Below, in pieces: positions 26,677 to 35,044 of a stretch of DNA of 64,000 bases. The position numbers and the translations under genes are program-made. Source of the stretch: Hazenella coriacea (GTDB taxonomy: Bacteria > Bacillota > Bacilli > Thermoactinomycetales > Thermoactinomycetaceae); the NCBI RefSeq assembly GCF_004341825.1, contig NZ_SMAG01000002.1, positions 1 through 64,000 of the forward strand, in the 5' to 3' direction. The notes beneath the pieces were generated by a model, which saw only the letters and a list, made by a program, of their open reading frames with translations, was not told the origin of the DNA and made no database searches. The stretch's first letter is position 1. The number at the start of each line of letters is the position of its first letter.

Positions 26677-27435
26677 ATGACTCGATTAAAAGGAAAAGTA
26701 GCGATTGTCACGGGTGGTGCATCAGGAATCGGAAAAGGGATTGCCACTGCTTTTACCAAAGAAGGGGCCAAAGTCGCCATTGTGGATTTTAATGCTGAAA
26801 GTGGACAAAAAACAGCCCAAGAATTACAAGAGTTTGGTGAGAAACCCCTCTTCATTCAAGCAGACCTATCTAATCACGAAAAGCTTGGTGAGATTATCAC
26901 CAAAGTTGTTGAGCATTTTGGTGATATTGATATTCTCGTAAATAATGCTCAAGCATCAAGAAATGACCTTTTTGAGAATACTACCAAGGATGATTTTGAG
27001 TTATCCTTTAATACTGGTTTTTATCCTACTTTTTATCTCATGCAACAATGTTTTAAATATATGAAAGAAAAACGGAGAGGAAAAGTAATCAACTTCGCTT
27101 CAGGCGCAGGGATCAACGGTGGTCTCACACATACCTCTTATGCAGCAGCCAAAGAAGCCATTCGGGCGATCTCGCGTGTAGCTGCTAATGAATGGGGTCC
27201 ATGGAATATTCAAGTCAACTGTATTTCTCCCATTGCCAACTCTCCGGGCGTTCAAAAATGGAGCCAAGAAGCACCCGAGCATTATCACAATATGATCGAA
27301 AAAATTCCACTTCGTCGTTTGGGAGATTGCGAAAAAGATATTGGACGTACAGCCGTATTTTTAGCCAGTGAGGACTCAGACTACATCACAGGTCAAACCA
27401 TTATGGTGGATGGTGGGTCTATTCAACTTCGATAG
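26677..27435 (+). CDS. SDR-family oxidoreductase
   Basis: This 252-residue short-chain dehydrogenase starts at the ATG after AAGGAGG. It has the Rossmann motif TGGASGIGKG (about 13-22), Asp at the end of strand 2 (IVDFNAES), NNAQ in place of the usual NNAG, the catalytic Ser (FASGAG) and the YAAAK Tyr-Lys pair. The C-terminus ends ITGQTIMVDGGS, as in FabG-like members. The acidic Asp suggests NAD preference. The substrate cannot be told. It is 13 bp upstream of a second SDR gene, so they probably form an operon. Confidence 0.9.
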   Translation: MTRLKGKVAIVTGGASGIGKGIATAFTKEGAKVAIVDFNAESGQKTAQELQEFGEKPLFIQADLSNHEKLGEIITKVVEHFGDIDILVNNAQASRNDLFENTTKDDFELSFNTGFYPTFYLMQQCFKYMKEKRRGKVINFASGAGINGGLTHTSYAAAKEAIRAISRVAANEWGPWNIQVNCISPIANSPGVQKWSQEAPEHYHNMIEKIPLRRLGDCEKDIGRTAVFLASEDSDYITGQTIMVDGGSIQLR

Positions 27436-27448
27436 GAGGATTAATCAA

Positions 27449-28186
27449 ATGAAACGTTTAAGCAAAAAAATTGCACTTGTCACAGGAGCTGCTTCAGGAA
27501 TTGGAAAAGCGATTACTAAAAAATTCATCGAAGAAGAGGCACTAGTCATTGCGACTGATATAAATAAAGAGGCTTTAAATCAGTTAAAGCAAGAGTATCC
27601 AGAAGTAGATCCTGTAGTGCTTAATGTAACTTCAGAAGATGACTGGAAAAAAGCGATTCATCATGTTATGAATACACATGGAAGAATTGATATTCTTGTG
27701 AACAACGCCGGAATCACTTCAGAAAAACCAATCGATGAAGTTACTCCAGAAGAGTATGATAAAGTTGTTCTTGTCAATAGTCGCAGTGTCTTTCTTGGTT
27801 TGAAGCATACCTTACCTGAAATGGCAAAACAAAAAAGCGGGGCTGTTGTCAATATGGCCTCAGTGACAGCCATCGTAGGTATGGGATTAAATCCTTATAC
27901 CGCCTCTAAAGGAGCAGTTCGTGCCATGTCAAAAGCAGCTGCAACACAGTATGGACATTTCAATGTCCGTGTCAACTCTGTTTGCCCAGGCGTGATTGAA
28001 ACCCCTATGACACAAGGACTCTCCGCTAGCCGGGATCAGCTCACATATCTCTTAAGTCAAACACCACTTCAACGTCTTGGTCGACCTGAAGACATTGCCA
28101 ATGCAGTCCTTTTCTTAGCGAGTGATGAATCTTCTTATGTAACTGGGTTAGATCTCATCGTTGATGGTGGATATGCAGCTAAGTAG
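27449..28186 (+). CDS. SDR-family oxidoreductase
   Basis: This 245-residue classical SDR starts at the ATG after AGGAGG. Motifs are TGAASGIGKA (about 11-20), Asp at the end of strand 2 (IATDINKEA), NNAG (about 85-88), the catalytic Ser in MASVTA and YTASK, and YVTGLDLIVDGG near the end. It resembles 3-oxoacyl-ACP reductase or glucose-dehydrogenase-like enzymes. It is only moderately similar to the preceding SDR, so the pair is not a recent duplication. A MarR regulator lies downstream in the same direction. Confidence 0.9.
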   Translation: MKRLSKKIALVTGAASGIGKAITKKFIEEEALVIATDINKEALNQLKQEYPEVDPVVLNVTSEDDWKKAIHHVMNTHGRIDILVNNAGITSEKPIDEVTPEEYDKVVLVNSRSVFLGLKHTLPEMAKQKSGAVVNMASVTAIVGMGLNPYTASKGAVRAMSKAAATQYGHFNVRVNSVCPGVIETPMTQGLSASRDQLTYLLSQTPLQRLGRPEDIANAVLFLASDESSYVTGLDLIVDGGYAAK

Positions 28187-28240
28187 CCATCCGAAACAAA
28201 CTATGATATTTTCATTTAAGATCAAATCATATTGTTGTGC

Positions 28241-28288
28241 TGGAGCCCGATGTTTCACGCAAAAATGGAGAGTGAAACATCGAGCTCT
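28241..28288. repeat. Palindromic repeat end (copy E)
   Basis: GAGC-CCGATGTTTCAC and GTGAAACATCG-AGCTC form a hairpin with an 11-bp perfect core and a loop of about 13 bases. Read on the minus strand, its start (GAGCTCGATGTTTCACTCTCC) matches the end of the dispersed repeats at 28794 and 39622. It could also work as a weak terminator for the SDR operon or as an operator for the MarR gene, whose start is 33 bp away. Confidence 0.6.
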
Positions 28289-28320
28289 GATTTATTGATC
28301 AGGCTTAAGGAGTGATCTTG

Positions 28321-28749
28321 ATGGAGAAAACAGATATATTTGAATTGATACATACGATGGAACTATTTACAAATCAAGCGATCATCCAATGGACAAAGTC
28401 ATTTCCATATCCGTTGGGGATCTCACCAATTCTTACATTAGCAGAGTTACAGAATAAAGGCCCTCAGAAGCAATCAGTCCTTGCTCACTCTCTTGGTTTT
28501 ACACCTGGTGCGATGACGAATATCGCCAACAAGTTGATCAAGTTGGATTATGCAGAGAGACAATTTGATGAATCTGATCGCCGAATTGTTTATTTAGCAA
28601 TCACTGATGAAGGGAAAAGAGTATTAAAATTCGCCCATTTAAAAGGACAAGAATTACGAATCGAGTTATTTAAAACTTTAAGTGAATCAGAGCGTGCCCA
28701 ATTACTAAACATTTATAAAAAATTGCTCTCAGAATTTAAGAACCTCTAA
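28321..28749 (+). CDS. MarR-family transcriptional regulator
   Basis: The 142 residues have the MarR winged helix: AELQNKGPQKQSVLAHSLGFTPGAMTNIANKLIKLDYAERQ, with the wing DESDRRIVYLAITDEGKRVL. The N- and C-terminal helices would form the dimer. The ATG at 28321 has AAGGAG eight bases upstream and is preferred to a GTG three codons earlier. It follows the two SDR genes in the same direction and may control them. The ligand is unknown. Confidence 0.9.
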   Translation: MEKTDIFELIHTMELFTNQAIIQWTKSFPYPLGISPILTLAELQNKGPQKQSVLAHSLGFTPGAMTNIANKLIKLDYAERQFDESDRRIVYLAITDEGKRVLKFAHLKGQELRIELFKTLSESERAQLLNIYKKLLSEFKNL

Positions 28750-28793
28750 CCCCAAATACATCAGTGATCCAATCATCCTTGATTCGAAAAAAT

Positions 28794-29009
28794 CTAGAGC
28801 CCAATGTTCACTCTCCATGAGCTTGTGCTTCGCAAGGAAGAGAAGAAGTCTACTCCATCCTTCGATTCCTGGAGGTAGCAAAACGCATAGAAGCATCTCC
28901 ACGAAGAGTTGCCTCCTTTGTTACTCCATCGATGGGTTTCGTTAGGAGGCGACACAAAATCTTCTTGCACGGAATATTGACTCCTAACTGTTGGTAAATT
29001 AATATAATT
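28794..29009 (-). repeat. Dispersed intergenic repeat, copy A
   Basis: About 215 bases match the reverse orientation of 39407-39622. Shared blocks in order (plus strand here) are CTCCATGAGCTTGT, GAAGCATCTC, GAGTTGCCTCCT, TCCTAAC and GTAAAT. It fills most of the gap between the MarR gene and threonine dehydratase. It has no conserved reading frame between copies. Confidence 0.78.
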
Positions 29010-29023
29010 CATTAGAAAGGCTC

Positions 29024-29989
29024 TTATATATTTTTAATCATTGCTAAATCAACATTGCCACCACTAATCATCAGACCCATTCGTTTACATCCCTTCAAAG
29101 GATTGCGACCTGATAATAAAGCGGCTAGACCTACAGCACCTGATGGCTCAATGATCAATTTGAGTCGGCTCATCGCAAAACGCATCGCCTCTTTGATCTC
29201 ATCATCACTAACAGTGACGATCTCTTCTACATGTTTTTGGATGATTGGGAAAGTTACCTCACCAGGGGAGACCACACGTAAACCATCCGCAATCGTCTTC
29301 GGTGGGGTGATCTCTACCCGTTTCCCCACGCGAAGTGAAAGTCGTGTATCATCTGCATCTTTAGGTTCCACACCGATGATCCGTGTAGTTGGGCTCACTC
29401 CATGTGCGGCGATGGAAGTTCCCGAAATCAGGCCTCCACCTCCAACCGGAACAACCCAAGCATCTACTTCTTCGACCTCTTGCATCAGCTCCAGTGCCGC
29501 TGTGCCTGCTCCAGCAATAATCCGGGGATCATCAAAAGGTCGAATTAAAGTCATACCTTGCCCTTCGGAAAACTTACGAGCAATGGCTTCTCGATCTTCT
29601 CGAAGACGATCATAGAATACAATCTCTCCGCCATACCCTTTCGCAGCTTCTACTTTGATCGAAGGAGAGTCTAATGGCATGCAATTCACAGCACGAATTC
29701 CCAATATTTTGGCTGCTAAGGCGACAGCTTGTGCATGATTCCCTGAAGAAAAAGCTACCACCCCTCTTTGCTTTTCTTCGTCTGTGAGTTGACTCAGTGT
29801 ATGATATGCGCCACGAAACTTAAAGGCTCCTGCACGTTGGAAATTTTCACACTTCAAAAACACTTCATATCCTGTCATCTCATTTAAAGTTCGTGAAGTG
29901 ATCACAGGTGTGCGATGTACAATCCCTTGAATGCGTTCGAATGCTTGTTGTACCGAAGTAAAGGTAGGTTCTAGGTGCAAAATCTCCAC
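29024..29989 (-). CDS. Threonine/serine dehydratase (PLP-dependent, no ACT domain)
   Basis: The 321-residue fold-type II PLP enzyme has the Schiff-base Lys in GAFKFRGA (about residue 57), the SSGNHAQAVA loop and the glycine-rich phosphate-binding PVGGGGLISG. It would convert threonine to 2-oxobutyrate and ammonia, or act on serine; serine racemases share this sequence type. There is no C-terminal ACT regulatory domain, so it resembles the catabolic TdcB class rather than biosynthetic IlvA. A GTG at 29989 and a TTG three codons later are both possible starts; the TTG is better spaced from GGGGAG. Confidence 0.88.
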   Translation of the reverse strand: MEILHLEPTFTSVQQAFERIQGIVHRTPVITSRTLNEMTGYEVFLKCENFQRAGAFKFRGAYHTLSQLTDEEKQRGVVAFSSGNHAQAVALAAKILGIRAVNCMPLDSPSIKVEAAKGYGGEIVFYDRLREDREAIARKFSEGQGMTLIRPFDDPRIIAGAGTAALELMQEVEEVDAWVVPVGGGGLISGTSIAAHGVSPTTRIIGVEPKDADDTRLSLRVGKRVEITPPKTIADGLRVVSPGEVTFPIIQKHVEEIVTVSDDEIKEAMRFAMSRLKLIIEPSGAVGLAALLSGRNPLKGCKRMGLMISGGNVDLAMIKNI

Positions 29990-30197
29990 TCCCCTGTTCT
30001 TTGATTGGAAGATGGTCTACATATTATTCTAACATCCCTTTTTTCCCAAGTCGATGTGTGCACTTTGGATTGAAGTTATGTAGTTAATCACAATTGTGAC
30101 CACTTGCTTGAGAAATCCTCTACTTTCCATTTGTAATACTCTGTTCATGTTCCATTCATAATCACTCCTTACACTGTTCGTACCAGGAATAAAAGGA

Positions 30198-32426
30198 GTG
30201 AATACAACCGATATGTTTCAACCAATAAAAAAATTAGTGCAGTTTACCAGTAGCCAAAAAGGAGCCAAAATCACTTTATTGATCTGGCTTGCTATCATTA
30301 TAATCTTAAGTGGTGTTGCTCCAACTGCCAAACAATATGCTGACAACAGTTCTGAAGGAAGTGTTCAAGAAAACACCCCTTCAGAAGTAGCTGAGCAACT
30401 ATTGAATGAACAGTTTCCTTCCAAAGAGGGATTGACTGCTTTACTCGTCTTTCATCAAAAAGATCCTCTGACCCAAAAAGAAATCGATCAAATTACGAAG
30501 ATTAGTCAATGGCTCTCTTCTGACCAGAAGCCTGAGCATGTGGCAAGTGCACTCCCATTTCATCAGTTTCCTAAACCAATCCAAGACCAACTTTTCTCAG
30601 AAGACAAAACAACCCTCTTGTTTAATATTGCTTTAGAAAAAGATTTAGATTCAGACCTTGTATATGAAACGCTCCAAGAGGTAGAGAAAAAGGTAAAAGA
30701 GATTGGCATTGGTAACATGCAGTTTGAAATTACCGGTCCAGCAGGAATTTCTGCTGATACCATTACCATTTTTAAAAATGCAGACTTTGTGTTAATGTTA
30801 GCTACCATCGGTTTGATCTTGGTGATTTTATTATTTATTTACCGCTCACCCTTGCTTGCGATCACCCCATTACTCATTGCAGCCGCTGTTTACCAAGTGG
30901 TGGATCGAATTTTAGGTTTAGCCGGTAAAAATGATTGGTTTGTGGTGGAGAACCAAGCGATCTCGATCATGCTGATCTTATTATTTGCAGTACTCACCGA
31001 TTATTGTTTGTTTATTTTCTCCCGCTTCCGTGAAGAGCTTCGTAAAGTGGATTCCAAATATGAGGCCATGAGTGAAGCGATCAGCCGTGTATCAGAACCA
31101 ATCTTATTTAGTGGCGGAACAGTTCTCATGGCGATGTTAACCTTATTTGCAGCTATATTTAAGCCTTACAATCATTTTGCTCCTATTTTTTCTGTTGCGA
31201 TTGTCGTCATTCTAATCGCTGGTTTAACCCTAATTCCAAGTACATTTGCCTTAATGGGTCGCAAAGCATTTTGGCCATTTATCCCTAAAAAAGAGGGTAC
31301 AAAAGCACAGCCAAAAGGAATCTGGAATAAAATAGCTTCTTTCATTATGAGGAAACCCTTCATTCCAGCAAGCATCCTAATGATCGTGCTCATCGGTGGG
31401 GCTATAAACGCATCTACGATCAACTACTCATTTAACCTACTCAAATCATTCCCAGAGGATATCTCATCTCGGCAGGGATTTGAAATTTTAGAAGAGCATT
31501 ATCCCAAAGGGGAACTTGCCCCAATCACTGTGATTTTAAAATCTGAAAAGGAGATCGAGCTCAACTCTGTTTTTGTGAAAAATATAGCTTCATTAACCAA
31601 AGAGCTTCAAAAGCAGAAGGGCATTGACTCCGTTTCACCCACAGCAGAAGAATTACTTCAAACCCCAGCTAAATTCCCGAAAAACTTTTTAGCTGAGGGA
31701 AAACATGCAGTAAAGATCAAGTTAGTGCCTAAGGATAACCCTTATGATCAGGCGGCAATAGATGCCCTACAAAAGTTACTAGATCAAAAAGAGGATTTCT
31801 TAAAAACGAGTGGGCTTAACTCTAGCGACTACTCTTTACATTTTGCAGGACAGACAGCCAAACAACTGGATGTCAAACAGATGAATCAACGCGATACCCT
31901 TTGGTTGTTCGCTTTGGTGACAGTCGCCATTACCATCTTACTAATCTTTCAAACACGTTCGCTTGTCTTACCACTGGTGATGATCTTTACCATCCTACTC
32001 TCTTATGCGGGTACACTCGGCTTCGGATGGCTGATCTTCCACCATCTTCTTGGGTATGATGCTATTAGTTATCGACTCCCAGTCTATACCTTTGTATTCA
32101 TGGTCGCCTTAGGGGTCGATTACAATATTATGCTAGTTTCACGTATTCGCGAAGAAGCTAAAAAATATCCATGGCGTGAAGCGGTTGGTCGAGGTGTTGC
32201 CTTAACAGGTGGAGTGATCTCCTCCGCGGGAACCATTCTAGCAGCGACATTCGGCGTGTTGATCACCCAGCCTTTACAAGAGTTATTCTTATTCGGTCTG
32301 ATTATGGCGACAGGTATTATGATTGACACCTTCTTGGTGAGAGGAATCTTACTTCCCTCCATCATGATTTTGATAAAAGGAAAACCAAAGAATCGTCATA
32401 CTGACTCAACAACTTTAGGAGCTTAG
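30198..32426 (+). CDS. MMPL/RND-family transporter
   Basis: This protein of about 740 residues has the RND-like layout: one membrane helix, an extracytoplasmic loop, a block of five or six helices (about 195-385), then the same pattern again (about 390-742). Each half has an SSD/MMPL-like block (LTDYCLFIFSRFREELRK; LGVDYNIMLVSRIREEAKK). Homologues export lipids or drugs (Bacillus YdfJ, mycobacterial MmpL). The start is unsure. The GTG at 30198 overlaps AAAAGGAG, and the next ATG (30213) lies 14 bases from it. No regulator is adjacent. Confidence 0.88.
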   Translation: MNTTDMFQPIKKLVQFTSSQKGAKITLLIWLAIIIILSGVAPTAKQYADNSSEGSVQENTPSEVAEQLLNEQFPSKEGLTALLVFHQKDPLTQKEIDQITKISQWLSSDQKPEHVASALPFHQFPKPIQDQLFSEDKTTLLFNIALEKDLDSDLVYETLQEVEKKVKEIGIGNMQFEITGPAGISADTITIFKNADFVLMLATIGLILVILLFIYRSPLLAITPLLIAAAVYQVVDRILGLAGKNDWFVVENQAISIMLILLFAVLTDYCLFIFSRFREELRKVDSKYEAMSEAISRVSEPILFSGGTVLMAMLTLFAAIFKPYNHFAPIFSVAIVVILIAGLTLIPSTFALMGRKAFWPFIPKKEGTKAQPKGIWNKIASFIMRKPFIPASILMIVLIGGAINASTINYSFNLLKSFPEDISSRQGFEILEEHYPKGELAPITVILKSEKEIELNSVFVKNIASLTKELQKQKGIDSVSPTAEELLQTPAKFPKNFLAEGKHAVKIKLVPKDNPYDQAAIDALQKLLDQKEDFLKTSGLNSSDYSLHFAGQTAKQLDVKQMNQRDTLWLFALVTVAITILLIFQTRSLVLPLVMIFTILLSYAGTLGFGWLIFHHLLGYDAISYRLPVYTFVFMVALGVDYNIMLVSRIREEAKKYPWREAVGRGVALTGGVISSAGTILAATFGVLITQPLQELFLFGLIMATGIMIDTFLVRGILLPSIMILIKGKPKNRHTDSTTLGA

Positions 32427-32445
32427 CATTCTAAGTATTTAAGCT

Positions 32446-32500
32446 CAAAACACCCCCCCCATCTGTGAGATTTCTTCATTCTCCAGATGGGGCGTTTTGT
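32446..32500. terminator. Bidirectional terminator between MMPL and LysE genes
   Basis: AAAAC-CCCCATCTG pairs with CAGATGGGG-GTTTT across a loop of about 17 bases. The left arm contains a run of eight C. It lies between two convergent genes, with A and T runs on both sides. Confidence 0.85.
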
Positions 32501-32501
32501 T

Positions 32502-33116
32502 TCATCCAACAATCAAATTCCAAGCCAAGTAGATTGCGACACCCCAAATGATCAAAGCTGAAATTTTATTGATCCATGAAAGCAGATTCCCCTTAGAATC
32601 AATCTTCCCCAACCATCTCCCCGCCAATGCCAATCCGATAAACCAACACCACGAAACTGTGATACAAGCGAGAGCAAATACTACTTTATCCATTCCCACA
32701 TATTGCAACGAACTGGTTCCAATCACACCAATCGTATCCAAAATCGCATGAGGATTGAGGAGAGAAACAGACATAGCAAAGGCGACCTGTTGCTTACTTG
32801 ATCGTTGGTCGTTGGGACCACTTACAGGTTTCGAGTCAGAAGTCCAAACCGACCACCCCATATAAACCAAGAAGATCATCCCCACCGAAAACAGAATCAT
32901 TTGTAACCACTGCAATTGCAGGACAATCAGTGACACTCCTAATACCGCTAATATGATTAAAAGAGTATCACAGATCGCAGCCGTCACCACTACTGGCAAT
33001 GCTCTTATCCATACTGGTTGTGTTGCCCCTTGATTAAAAACAAACACATTTTGTGCCCCTAAGGGCAAGATCAAACCAAACGCCAAAATCACCCCATGCA
33101 AAGCAGCTAAAATCAT
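32502..33116 (-). CDS. LysE/ArgO-family amino acid exporter
   Basis: This 204-residue membrane protein has about six hydrophobic segments. The N-terminal motif GLILPLGAQNVFVFNQG is the family signature, and LLNPHAILDTIGVIG lies in the middle. Members export basic amino acids such as lysine or arginine. The ATG has AGGGGG about nine bases upstream. It is a single gene, and its terminator is shared with the convergent MMPL gene. Confidence 0.9.
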   Translation of the reverse strand: MILAALHGVILAFGLILPLGAQNVFVFNQGATQPVWIRALPVVVTAAICDTLLIILAVLGVSLIVLQLQWLQMILFSVGMIFLVYMGWSVWTSDSKPVSGPNDQRSSKQQVAFAMSVSLLNPHAILDTIGVIGTSSLQYVGMDKVVFALACITVSWCWFIGLALAGRWLGKIDSKGNLLSWINKISALIIWGVAIYLAWNLIVG

Positions 33117-33222
33117 ATGGAATAGCCCCCTGGAAATAAATGATGGATATAGGGTTCAGACTATTCTTATTGTAAATGAGAAGTATCAGAATGTAATAAA
33201 AACATAGGGAATATTCGGTCAC

Positions 33223-33246
33223 AAAAAAGAGCCGTTGAATGGCTCT
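33223..33246 (-). terminator. Terminator of the two-gene small-protein operon
   Basis: On the minus strand AGAGCC pairs with GGCTCT around seven bases, followed by TTTTTTG. It lies about 27 bases after the last stop codon. Confidence 0.8.
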
Positions 33247-33272
33247 GATCATTGATGAATATCTGATTAGCT

Positions 33273-33506
33273 CTATCTAGTCCTTTTACTTGAATCAACA
33301 GTGGGTAACATATTTCTTCGTTCAACCCTACCTGCATCTAGACTTGTCTCAAAGCTATGTCTGTTACAACTTAAATCAAATAATCTCCTTAATTCCTGAG
33401 TGATCTTCTCTACCTCAGATCGAGAATAACCCAGTTTAGCAAGCACATAGATCATTGAACCCGCCACTTCTCCTTTTTTCATCCATCCTTCTTCATCTTT
33501 TCCCAT
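33273..33506 (-). CDS. Hypothetical small protein
   Basis: I do not recognise this 77-residue protein. It is hydrophilic, with a helical middle (KGEVAGSMIYVLAKLGYSR, then EVEKITQELRRLF) and a basic tail. It has an ATG with AAGGAGG nearby, and a second in-frame ATG (MKKGEVAG, 33482) is also possible. The gene overlaps the upstream small gene by 28 bp in another frame, so translation is probably coupled. A promoter upstream of the pair and a terminator behind it support a real two-gene unit. Confidence 0.6.
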   Translation of the reverse strand: MGKDEEGWMKKGEVAGSMIYVLAKLGYSRSEVEKITQELRRLFDLSCNRHSFETSLDAGRVERRNMLPTVDSSKRTR

Positions 33507-33706
33507 CCATTTCTTCCTCCTTCTACTACTCTTCGAATATTTGTTCCAGAGATCTGCAATTGTTCTTCTTTCTGTTCAATTTCCACATCGTTCAGATGAA
33601 GAATAATCAGTTTACCCGTAATTGTTTTCAGGACAATGTACGAGCTCTCATAGTGATTAGTAGAAGTTATTGGGTTTTCAGATCGTACAGGAAACGGCAC
33701 AATCAT
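33479..33706 (-). CDS. Hypothetical small protein
   Basis: I do not recognise this 75-residue protein. The middle (SYIVLKTITGKLIILHLNDVEIE, then EEQLQISGTNIRRVV) looks like a small beta structure, similar in pattern to YabP/YqfC-type or Sm-like folds, but no family can be claimed. The ATG at 33704-33706 has AAAGGG nine bases upstream and is preferred to one three codons earlier. It is first in a two-gene operon that is divergent from the XRE-TPR regulator, which could be its controller. Confidence 0.58.
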   Translation of the reverse strand: MIVPFPVRSENPITSTNHYESSYIVLKTITGKLIILHLNDVEIEQKEEQLQISGTNIRRVVEGGRNGWEKMKKDG

Positions 33707-33750
33707 GAGCAACATCCCTTTTTATCAATTTTTCGTGAATGGTTGAGTTT

Positions 33751-33779
33751 AGTATAAAGATCGAAGATTAACTGTTCAA
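33751..33779 (-). promoter_or_regulatory. Promoter of the small-protein operon
   Basis: On the minus strand -35 TTGAAC (33774-33779) and -10 TATACT (33751-33756) are 17 bp apart. The heptamer TGGTTGA occurs on the minus strand at 33776-33782 and 33798-33804, exactly 22 bp apart and overlapping or upstream of the -35. A third copy on the plus strand at 33740-33746 is near the start point. These could be regulator sites. Confidence 0.72.
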
Positions 33780-33881
33780 CCAATTACAAAAATTAGATCA
33801 ACCATTGGCCTATTACTGTATTTTCGAGACAAAATCTCACTAAATCCAGAGAATATTCCTTCTTTCTTGTAATTTCTTGTA

Positions 33882-33910
33882 TTGCTTTCATTGGATGAAT
33901 CACCAATAAT
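33882..33910 (+). promoter_or_regulatory. Promoter of the XRE-TPR regulator
   Basis: -35 TTGCTT (33882-33887) and -10 AATAAT (33905-33910) are 17 bp apart. The start codon with AGGAGG is 25 bases downstream of the -10. Confidence 0.55.
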
Positions 33911-33934
33911 AGGGACAAGAAGGAGGTTGGACCA

Positions 33935-35044
33935 ATGGATTTTATCAAGTTAGGTCAATTCATTCGTAAGATACGCAAAGAACGTGGCATGACATTAGAC
34001 GACCTCTGTGATGATTACATTCCTCGCTCCACACTCTCTTCCATCGAACGTGGACAAACCCAAAACTCAACCAAAGTCCGCTATATCTTAAAAAAGCTAG
34101 ACATCCAGATCAGTGATCTAACCGAAAGGGAAAAGAAAGAAGCAGAAGATCGCCAATTAGAATTGATGATTATTGAAAATCAGATTAACTCTGACCCTAA
34201 AAAAGCATTAAAGCGATTATCTGAACTTCCCACCGAGTACGAAGGGCCCTTGTTAGATTTCTTAAAAGGGATGTGCTACTACAGATCTAAACAGATTGAT
34301 AAGTCCGTCAAATTATTTAGTAAATCCCTAGAAAAACTAGAGAAATCGATCGATCCTGATCAAGCGAATTTAAAATCAAGTTGTCTTAACTATTTATCTA
34401 TCGTAGAGTTTCAATACTACAACAACAAGGAAAAAGCCCTAAGATACATTGATGATGCATTGAATCACTTTGAGCTCAACAACAAACGAAGATATTTACA
34501 CACTAATCTCCTCATCAATAAAGCCATCTACTTAAGGAGTTTAGGAAGAGCTGAAGAGGCGTTAAAAGCACTTGATGAAATCGAGTTTCAATCCTTTGAC
34601 ATTAATATTGAAACTGTTATCAGCCTCTATGACTTAAGAGCGAAACTTAAATGGAAAATTCAACTATATGATGAAGCTGCTAGTTATGCAAAGCAGGGAC
34701 TGGAGATAGCAAGGATTAATTATAACTATGAAAGACAAGTGGAACTGTACAATACTTTAAGTGACATCTATACAGAAAAAGGATCACTTGACCATGCCAA
34801 AAAATGTTTGTTAGCAGCAATTGATTTGAAAGATAAGATTTCACGCAGACATTGGTTATTATTAAATTCATATCTCAAACTAGGCATCGTATTCTTCAAT
34901 CAAAAAAAATATGATCTCTCCATAACAATTCTTGAGAAAGCCAAAGAGATTGCGGATAATTCAAATGATATGGTAAAATACACTCAAATTCTATTGTATA
35001 TCGGGAAAAACTTCTTATCCCAATCGAAAAAAAAGAAGCTCTAA
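33935..35044 (+). CDS. XRE-TPR (RRNPP-type) transcriptional regulator, frameshifted C-terminus
   Basis: The 369 residues have an N-terminal Cro/CI helix-turn-helix (7-60: LGQFIRKIRKERGMTLDDL, RSTLSSIERGQ) and then tetratricopeptide-like helical repeats (about 75-365), for example YRSKQIDKSVKLFSKSLEKL and YTEKGSLDHAKKCLLAAIDL. This is the build of peptide-sensing RRNPP regulators (PlcR, NprR, Rap). At an A8 run (35027-35034) the frame ends in KKKKL-stop, while the -1 frame continues EALKAFNEVFELNPNE and on for about 50 residues, a normal TPR end. A 17-codon ORF follows. The neighbours are a divergent small-gene operon and a toxin-antitoxin pair. Confidence 0.88.
   Translation: MDFIKLGQFIRKIRKERGMTLDDLCDDYIPRSTLSSIERGQTQNSTKVRYILKKLDIQISDLTEREKKEAEDRQLELMIIENQINSDPKKALKRLSELPTEYEGPLLDFLKGMCYYRSKQIDKSVKLFSKSLEKLEKSIDPDQANLKSSCLNYLSIVEFQYYNNKEKALRYIDDALNHFELNNKRRYLHTNLLINKAIYLRSLGRAEEALKALDEIEFQSFDINIETVISLYDLRAKLKWKIQLYDEAASYAKQGLEIARINYNYERQVELYNTLSDIYTEKGSLDHAKKCLLAAIDLKDKISRRHWLLLNSYLKLGIVFFNQKKYDLSITILEKAKEIADNSNDMVKYTQILLYIGKNFLSQSKKKKL

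Noticed and set aside
28794-29012. 72-codon and 80-codon frames inside repeat copies A and B (minus strand, also 39340-39582)
   Set aside because: The translated sequences are not conserved between the two copies although the DNA is, so the repeat does not appear to be a gene.
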